DNA of 12,191 nt, from contig JASCIV010000794.1 of the NCBI GenBank assembly GCA_030374735.1, forward strand, positions 1 to 12,191. The letters run 5' to 3'. Position numbers and translations under genes: made by a program. Shown in pieces: positions 7,158 to 12,191 of this stretch (its first letter is position 1; the number at the start of each line of letters is the position of its first letter). The notes under the pieces were generated by a model. That model was not told the DNA's origin and made no database searches. It worked only from the letters and a program-made list of their open reading frames with translations. The DNA comes from Gracilaria caudata (lineage: Eukaryota > Rhodophyta > Florideophyceae > Gracilariales > Gracilariaceae).

Positions 7158-8451
7158 TGAACAAAGTAGGAATCGCTCAGAGTAGCACGGAGTACAAAGG
7201 AAAGAACAAGTCAGTGATAGCTAGGAAGCGAATGCACTGCTGTCCTGCAGAAACTACGTCGGGGCATGTTGGCGTTTTGTTCGCTATGAACAAGCTGACT
7301 ACCTCGAAATGTGTCCGAAGAAGCAGACGGCTCCACTTTTTCCAAATCGACGGAGATACCAAGTGATCTATATTACCTCCTCTCGATATTACACTCAGCC
7401 TCATGACTGCGGAGTTGTCGCGACACATCAAAACTTTAGCACAGTCCCACGTGAACGTGAGTAGAATACAGTGGTTCGGTCACTGGTCACCCTACAAGCG
7501 CAAAATCGTCGTCGACAGTTGGGAGGGGCGGTAGAGTGGGATGAAGCACGTATCAAGACGAAGAAATGACAGAAAAGAACCTTACACATCGAGTTCTAGT
7601 TTGACATCGTTGCGTGGCTTAATGTTGGAGCCAAAAGGTAGTAAAGAAGCTCTAATCTGCAATACCTTGCGCGAAAGAGAAAGCTTATGTTCATTCTATC
7701 GTGCGAGCAAAGTACATGTTACTCATATAAGGAAAACGATATGCATTGGAGAAACGGGACAAAATATTGGTGTGCTGTAATCCTCATTGAAGGGCACATT
7801 GGACCCCAGAAGTATGACGGAGATACCAAATGAATGCCCGAGATTGTTGTCACGTGAAGGTTTCATGCAAGTACATGAATAGAACGAGTATACACCCTTC
7901 GATCCTTATACGTACTGTCTAGCACTAGTATGTGCCACTAGACTACCTCGCAGAATAACGTCATGGGTTGCTTTTACTGGGGCGCATATCTAGATTCCCA
8001 TAACTCTACATCGCGTTACTAGAATCTGGGCCCTGTCTTAAGTAGTGTTGTTGACACTGGCACTGTGACAATAGTCATCGAAAGCTGCTGGTCAAAGCAT
8101 CTCTCTTTTCAGCACTTTCATGAGGTAGCGAAGAGGTGCTACGCGGCGGCCCTCAGAGACTCAGCGTCCTTTCACACCTGCGCAAAGCTTTGGTTCAACG
8201 AACCACCGTTTCTTTGCCATAAAACACTACACCTCTTCAAGAATTTCTCATGTGTACTTTTTACAATTTAAGACGCAAAGTTTCTATTCGACGAATGCGC
8301 TGACCTTCAACTCTCTAATAGAAACATTATTTTCAGCATACTCTTTAGTAAGAGCGCGACTCTGTGCTCTCAGAATCTCGTAAAACGAACCAAATGTCGG
8401 CAGCGCAGAAGTTGAAAAATCTGTCTGAGCTTGAAAAGATAACTATATCCG

Positions 8452-9240
8452 TTATAAAGAGCAGCCATGCATCCTCTTGTGAGCGTCGTTGTATTCCCAC
8501 AAGGTGTGAATTGAATATCTGTTGCTGCACAATACCTGGATCATAGCGGAATCGGATGAACCACAGCGATTTTGAAGTTCTCTCAGAGAATGAGCAACAT
8601 CTCCTTCGATCTCATCGCTAAATCCGTTGTTATCAGGACATTGGCCAGCCCAGAAAGCTGCCCAGCCCTCATTAAACGAAAATTCTTTTCCATCTTTTCG
8701 TTTGCAGCTGTGAGAGCGAAGATAGTTGAATTTTGAGGCTTCTTCTTTGAAATGCTCAATGTCTCCATGACAGATATATCGGATTGCATGGCCAACTTCG
8801 TGCTTCGCTGCTTTCAAATCTAAATACAGCCCGCTGGGCACAATCACCGTATTATAACTAGTATACGGAAATCTGGCATTGGAAGGACCTGCATTTTGGA
8901 CCTCAAGATCAAGATGTACTCCACAACCATGGCATCTTCTCTCGAAATCGTTCACTGCCCAATCAATAACTCCTCGAATGGATTCAAAAGACGCTCTGAT
9001 ACTACTATTCAAACTGGCGATGTTCGTAGGCTGAGAGACGAATTGCATCCGCTGCTCCTTGCCGCTTTCCTTCGGCATTCCGGCCAGATGGAACCCATAT
9101 TCTTCTTGCACGCTTTCCGAACCACGGTTGGGCTCCAAGCGGTAAGATGAAATTGACAGCCTATCTCTTTCCATTGGTAGATAACGGGCAGTGCAGCCCG
9201 TCAAAAGCATTAGCGATAACGCCGAAATAAAAGAAATCAT
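8452..9240 (-). CDS. Secreted zinc-metalloprotease-like protein (HExxH), family not identified
   Basis: A 262-aa frame with a true ATG. Residues 1-15 form a signal peptide. They end in LLTGC, which resembles a bacterial lipoprotein box, though in a eukaryote it would be an ordinary signal. At 147-151 the sequence is HEVGH inside KAAKHEVGHAIRY, the zinc-protease signature with two histidine ligands and catalytic E148. Forty residues on is NEGWAAFWAG with E191, the expected place and style of a gluzincin third ligand. The mature part has eight cysteines (103, 106, 157, 179, 201, 226, 238, 260), an even count suited to disulfides, and a sequon at N78. The protein is small for a protease and shows no obvious propeptide domain. 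It would act outside the cell or in the secretory pathway; the substrate is unknown. It is transcribed away from the gene at 9966. The zinc-site call is strong; activity is inferred. Confidence 0.8.
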   Translation of the reverse strand: MISFISALSLMLLTGCTARYLPMERDRLSISSYRLEPNRGSESVQEEYGFHLAGMPKESGKEQRMQFVSQPTNIASLNSSIRASFESIRGVIDWAVNDFERRCHGCGVHLDLEVQNAGPSNARFPYTSYNTVIVPSGLYLDLKAAKHEVGHAIRYICHGDIEHFKEEASKFNYLRSHSCKRKDGKEFSFNEGWAAFWAGQCPDNNGFSDEIEGDVAHSLRELQNRCGSSDSAMIQVLCSNRYSIHTLWEYNDAHKRMHGCSL

Positions 9241-9965
9241 TTTCGAGTTAAGGAACGATTGAATGGCAGCACGAGCACACAGGTAGCTTTAACACTTAGA
9301 AATAGAGCAAAGGCGAAAAATAGCGGCAGTTCCGTGGAAACGGCGAGCTGGTGCTCAGCATGGAAGTCGAGAACACGCCGACTGAAGTACACCATCAATT
9401 TTCGACGGCATATGCATTCTTCTGATTGATGAGTTGGCGTAAGGAGCTGGAACTTTGGTAGGAAGCACAACATCAGCAATGTGACGGGAAGCGTAGTGGG
9501 ATCTGCGCTGCACATTTTCCGGTTCGTGTAGTTTGGGAGGCTCCTGTTTGAGAGGTGGTCTGCAGCTGTTGGGCGGCAGCGTAACAAAAATAGCTGATGG
9601 CTCGATGGGGAACTGATTCGGTGTGTAGAAGCACGTACGTACAGTTGGTAAAAAACAATGAATTAGACAATTGATCAGACTACAATGTTTCGGTCATTGC
9701 TCCCCCGCAATGCGGGGCCCGCATGCTAAACATTCTTCGTGACTGTCACGGAGAAATTAGCTTCGATTTTGCACTGTATGCGAACAAGCTGCAAATCAAT
9801 GGAGGAAGCTAAAGCTGAGGACACACGAGATACACAACCATACTTTCCACCTGGATGAAGTTGTCGCGGTTGTTCATGTGGGTGCGAAATAAGTAACAGT
9901 GGGAACCACAAGTAAGGCATAGCTCCAAGTCGAGCTCGACGCGATTGTTGTGCGTTCAGGAACAA
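9241..9965. promoter_or_regulatory. Divergent intergenic region between the metalloprotease and the cysteine-tail membrane protein
   Basis: 725 bp separate two divergently read genes, so both promoters should lie here. All open frames inside it lack an ATG at their head and look like chance. The one structured part is the GC-rich palindrome cluster at 9703-9726. A short GTACGTAC run occurs near 9633. I recognise no specific promoter element. Confidence 0.45.
9703..9726. promoter_or_regulatory. Overlapping GC-rich palindromes
   Basis: CCCCGCA-A-TGCGGGG (9703-9717) overlaps TGCGGG-G-CCCGCA (9711-9723), followed by GCATGC (9721-9726). They stand out from AT-richer surroundings roughly midway in the divergent promoter region. 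They could bind a dimeric factor or form a hairpin in a transcript; neither is shown. Confidence 0.4.
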
Positions 9966-10742
9966 ATGGCCTTGGCTGTGTTCTCGTTCTGTTTACTCTT
10001 AAATAAGCAGATTGCATCGGATGGTGCCGAGCTGCCAATCGACAAGCAGCTCCCAACGAGTGAAAGATTTGGCTCGTTTGCAGAAGATCTTATCGTGATG
10101 GCTGTTTTGTTGATGCTCTTGACCGTGGTTGCGTTCACAATATGCAAATCAGAGATTATGTCCGTTTTTTGCAATGGTAGTGAGGGGTGCAGAACAAGGG
10201 AGGGAGTGAGGATGAGCTGCGAAACTGTGAGGAAGGGAAGTCGAATGGTGCTTCAAGTAATGAAATCGTCAAACACGGAAGAACTGAGTGTTTCAGAAAA
10301 GTGGCTGGTTTTACCAAATGTGCCGATCAACAGTTTGAAGAAGCACAACAATCTACCGTCCTCTCTCACTCGGTACGCCATACAGATTGACGTAAAGAAG
10401 GGTAGTACTTGCACGCTTAACGCTTCACGTGCAGTGAGGCAATTGGGCTCATTCGAAAAATCTTTGCACCTCGATCACCATGGAGCGAGGGAGAAGAAGT
10501 ATGTGCGGAACGATGAATATTTGCAAGTACACGACATTGTGCGCAAGGGATCGGGGGAAATCACGACATGTGGTGAGAGCATGCGGCGTGGACGTGTGAG
10601 ATGCCGACGACCGCGGGGGTGCGGCAGGGGCGAAGCCTGTGCCATCCCGGACAACCCGTTCACATCGCCGCTGTGCAAATTCGAAGAGCCGAGGTGCAGG
10701 ATATGCTGCCGAGGAGATCCATGCTTTGAAATAGATTGTTGA
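9966..10742 (+). CDS. Probable membrane protein with cysteine-dense C-terminal tail, family unknown
   Basis: I start at the ATG at 9966 (258 aa); codons upstream in frame offer only a TTG. A hydrophobic N-terminus (ALAVFSFCLLL) looks like a signal peptide or anchor, and a second hydrophobic segment at about residues 42-60 (LIVMAVLLMLLTVVAFTIC) is a transmembrane helix. If the first is cleaved, the long remainder is cytosolic; if it is retained as an anchor, the tail could lie outside. The middle (80-190) is basic and unremarkable. The last 57 residues hold ten cysteines (202, 213, 219, 225, 237, 244, 247, 248, 253, 258), in a CRICCRGDPC-like cluster that might bind zinc or form disulfides. 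I recognise no domain. GC content rises within its 3' part. On the opposite strand an ATG frame (10849-10475) overlaps its end, so which strand is coding is not fully settled; I favour this one for length and for the two hydrophobic segments. Confidence 0.55.
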   Translation: MALAVFSFCLLLNKQIASDGAELPIDKQLPTSERFGSFAEDLIVMAVLLMLLTVVAFTICKSEIMSVFCNGSEGCRTREGVRMSCETVRKGSRMVLQVMKSSNTEELSVSEKWLVLPNVPINSLKKHNNLPSSLTRYAIQIDVKKGSTCTLNASRAVRQLGSFEKSLHLDHHGAREKKYVRNDEYLQVHDIVRKGSGEITTCGESMRRGRVRCRRPRGCGRGEACAIPDNPFTSPLCKFEEPRCRICCRGDPCFEIDC

Positions 10743-11006
10743 CGAATGTATGCTTGACAAGTGGAGTCGCTTCCCAAGCATCCAAAATTACACATATTAT
10801 GAAGCCATATGAATGTAAAGCATAACGTAGCGTACGCCATTACAGCCATCAGCGAGAAGGCACTTGGCAAGTCGCGGATCCTCCGGGCACGATACTTACG
10901 TACAGTGTAAACTTTTTGACTGAGCGCGTGCAGCGCGCGACGGCGTCACTGTTCGATGTCACTCTTGTTGTACAAGTACTACAACGTCCGCCACGTGCAG
11001 GCGTAG
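10743..11006. other. Transition zone, nothing firm seen
   Basis: The sequence downstream of the cysteine-tail gene is mixed in composition up to about 10.9 kb and then turns GC-rich. A minus-strand ATG at 10849 opens a hydrophobic peptide (MAVMAYATLCFTFIW) that runs antisense into the gene on the plus strand; it looks like a signal peptide but may be chance. Confidence 0.35.
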
Positions 11007-11084
11007 CACGGCGCAGTGCTCTTGAGCTTGGCACTCGTGCCATAATCGAGCTCACATGCTCAAGAGCCCATTGCGCCACCCGTG
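11007..11084. repeat. Large imperfect inverted repeat (hairpin)
   Basis: GGCGCAGTGCTCTTGAGC at 11010-11027 pairs with GCTCAAGAGCCCATTGCGCC at 11058-11077: a 9-bp inner stem (CTCTTGAGC/GCTCAAGAG), a small internal loop, then 6 bp (GGCGCA/TGCGCC), and possibly CAC/GTG outside. The 30-nt loop holds a further small hairpin, GGCAC-TC-GTGCC (11030-11041). On the minus strand the right arm contains TGGCGCAATGGG, similar to a tRNA A box, but no B box follows, so I do not call a tRNA. It could be a structured RNA, a decayed tRNA-derived element or a protein-binding site. Confidence 0.6.
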
Positions 11085-11089
11085 ATTCA

Positions 11090-12191
11090 AAACCGCGCCA
11101 CCGTCCGCCCCGCCGCGGCGCACCGCCCACCGCTTCCATAGGCGGCGCCCACCGCTCATTTCGGCACCACAGCGTCTTCAACTACCGCGTCTCCCCCAGC
11201 TCCTCCCCCGCCGTGCCGCGACCATCACGCCTTCTTCCCACCAATTACCGCGCCTTCTCCCGCCGACCACTGCGCATTCCTTCTGCCTATTACGGCGCCT
11301 TTCTCTCCGCCATCAACCATTCCTTTTTCCTCGTGTTTTTGTCGGTGATTACCAGGGCTCCCTTCTGCCGCCCCGAATACTACCGCGCCTTTCCTTTTGC
11401 CGTCTTGCGTATGACATTGTCTCCCTCTCTCCTGCACCGCGGACCACTTCGCTCTCATCTTTGCTGCACTCTTCCAAACCTTCCGTGTCCCCGCGCAGTT
11501 TTATATTAGGCCATCGTTCCCACCGTTGCGCTGAATATCAGGCATTCTTGTCGCGTCGATGCCTACCATCATGCCTCCCTCCCCGCCGCGCCACCTACCA
11601 AAGCAGCTCTCTCCTTGCCGCGCCGCCTCCCACTACGCCTTCTTTGCCGCCGTGTCACTGATCACAGCCGCTCGCCCACGAACACTGCATTGGTTTTCGC
11701 TCTAAGCCATCACTCTGCGAGATCTCTCGGCCCTCATGCCGTTGACTACTGTTTAGCTCACCCCTTAATCTTCCCACCGCGCCACCGACCACCACGTCTA
11801 GTCGCTTGTCTGGCGGCGGCCGTTACTGCCAGAGCACGCGACAGTGGCTCTCCGTTTGTCTGTCGAAAACGCTTTGCACCGGCGCCTTCCCAAACCACAA
11901 ACCTGCGACACGCGCGCGCCCTGCTGTGCTTGGCTTCGCAAAAGGCGCCGCTCTGGCAGTCATTGTGTGCGCCGCTCGCCCGCGTTCTTCCCCACCACGC
12001 CGTCGGCCACCGTCAGTTGTATGCGCCCTCGTCGCCGCCGCGTTGCTCCAGTTGCCTTCGTTTCGCCGCACTCACCGCCGCGCGCTCACTCCTCCGTTCG
12101 CGCCCGTTACCCACCGCCCATCCTCCCAGCCTCTCACCGGCCCACTTCCCATTCGCGCCCGCCTTCAACCGGCTCTCCGCCCTCCTTCCAC
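11090..12191. other. C-rich, G-poor low-complexity region
   Basis: The plus strand becomes strongly pyrimidine-rich with marked C over G excess; in 11221-11280 I count 30 C and 7 G. CCGCC, CACCGC, CCTTCT and similar words recur up to the window end. Open frames here arise from the composition, lack sound ATG starts, and vary in reading; I find none I would call a gene. It may be a minisatellite-like, subtelomeric or otherwise untranslated region, or the start of one that continues beyond the window. Confidence 0.65.
11181..11404 (+). repeat. Degenerate tandem repeat of about 22-24 bp
   Basis: Neighbouring units can be lined up: ACCATCACGCCTTCTTCCCA (from 11221), AATTACCGCGCCTTCTCCCG (from 11243), GACCACTGCGCATTCCTTCT (from 11265), TATTACGGCGCCTTTCTCTC (from 11288), then looser ones such as ATTACCAGGGCTCCCTTCTG (from 11348) and ACTACCGCGCCTTTCCTTTT (from 11380). 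The shared core is roughly ATTACCGCGCCTTCTCCCGCC. Unit length drifts and copies have many changes, so this is an old minisatellite rather than a fresh array. Similar words recur less regularly further right. Confidence 0.6.

Larger units (their letters stand above)
6561..8451. other. Gene-poor 1.9-kb stretch with a tandem duplication
   Basis: Between the small secreted protein and the metalloprotease I see no secure gene. The stretch contains the 168-bp tandem duplication at 6769-7104 and several short ATG frames on the plus strand: 6625-6903, 6840-7157, 7154-7366 and 7541-7780. None has a recognisable domain or signal peptide. A 14-bp word, GACGGAGATACCAA, occurs at 7349-7362 and again at 7816-7829; the surrounding sequence is not clearly similar. 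From about 7850 to 8350 the sequence is unstructured to my eye. Confidence 0.45.

Noticed and set aside
7541..7780. 79-codon ATG frame on the plus strand
   Set aside because: No signal peptide, domain or composition that sets it apart from chance frames in this gene-poor stretch.
7349..7829. 14-bp word GACGGAGATACCAA occurring twice, 467 bp apart
   Set aside because: The flanks do not align, and one such repeat in a 12-kb window can arise by chance.
8452..9240. Reading this as a bacterial lipoprotein gene because of LLTGC
   Set aside because: The window otherwise looks eukaryotic, the motif is short, and the eight other cysteines fit a disulfide-bonded secreted protein; kept only as a question in the findings.
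9945..9965. Seven-residue upstream extension of the cysteine-tail membrane protein
   Set aside because: It would start at TTG; the ATG at 9966 fits the hydrophobic N-terminus.
11000..11110. tRNA gene on the minus strand
   Set aside because: An A-box-like word is present, but no GGTTCGA-type B box, acceptor stem or anticodon arm can be fitted.
10916..11509. 197-codon plus-strand open frame with repeated YRAF-like peptide
   Set aside because: It begins at TTG and its peptide repeats simply mirror the C-rich minisatellite; composition produces the long frame.

Overview
The window reads as nuclear DNA of a unicellular, intron-poor eukaryote. The transposon is of a eukaryotic type (hAT, with a BED zinc finger and an 8-bp target duplication). 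The other convincing genes are single uninterrupted frames with secretory signals and N-glycosylation sequons, spaced widely, with no operon-like packing or Shine-Dalgarno pattern. An alga, perhaps a red alga of the Porphyridium kind, would fit, but that is only a guess; no marker gene fixes the taxon.

Layout. Bases 1-257 are featureless left flank. Bases 258-3116 are a complete hAT DNA transposon: a perfect 8-bp duplication ATGCAGAG, imperfect 19-bp terminal inverted repeats, arrays of a TGACTAC motif just inside both ends, and one intact 798-aa transposase. From 3117 to 3997 there is only weak, broken coding signal. A minus-strand series follows: a three-pass membrane protein with a large sequon-rich, six-cysteine loop (3998-5056), a small secreted cysteine-containing protein (6072-6560), and a secreted HExxH metalloprotease-like protein (8452-9240). 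Between the last two lies a gene-poor 1.9-kb stretch with a 168-bp tandem duplication. Divergent from the protease, across a 725-bp gap holding GC-rich palindromes, is a plus-strand ORF for a membrane protein with a cysteine-dense tail (9966-10742). From about 10.9 kb to the end the base composition changes sharply: the plus strand becomes C-rich and G-poor, with a large imperfect hairpin at its edge and a degenerate repeat of about 22-24 bp. I see no believable gene there.

How it works together. The transposon is self-contained: the transposase should act on its own ends. The four other protein genes share one theme, entry into the secretory pathway and cysteine-rich outer domains, so the region may be a small accessory cluster of cell-surface or secreted proteins; their cooperation is inference. 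Apart from the transposase and the HExxH signature I recognise no family. I found no tRNA, rRNA or CRISPR array. I do not see a convincing new multi-gene system; the best leads are the apparently intact hAT element, the unplaced metalloprotease-like protein and the two repeat regions.
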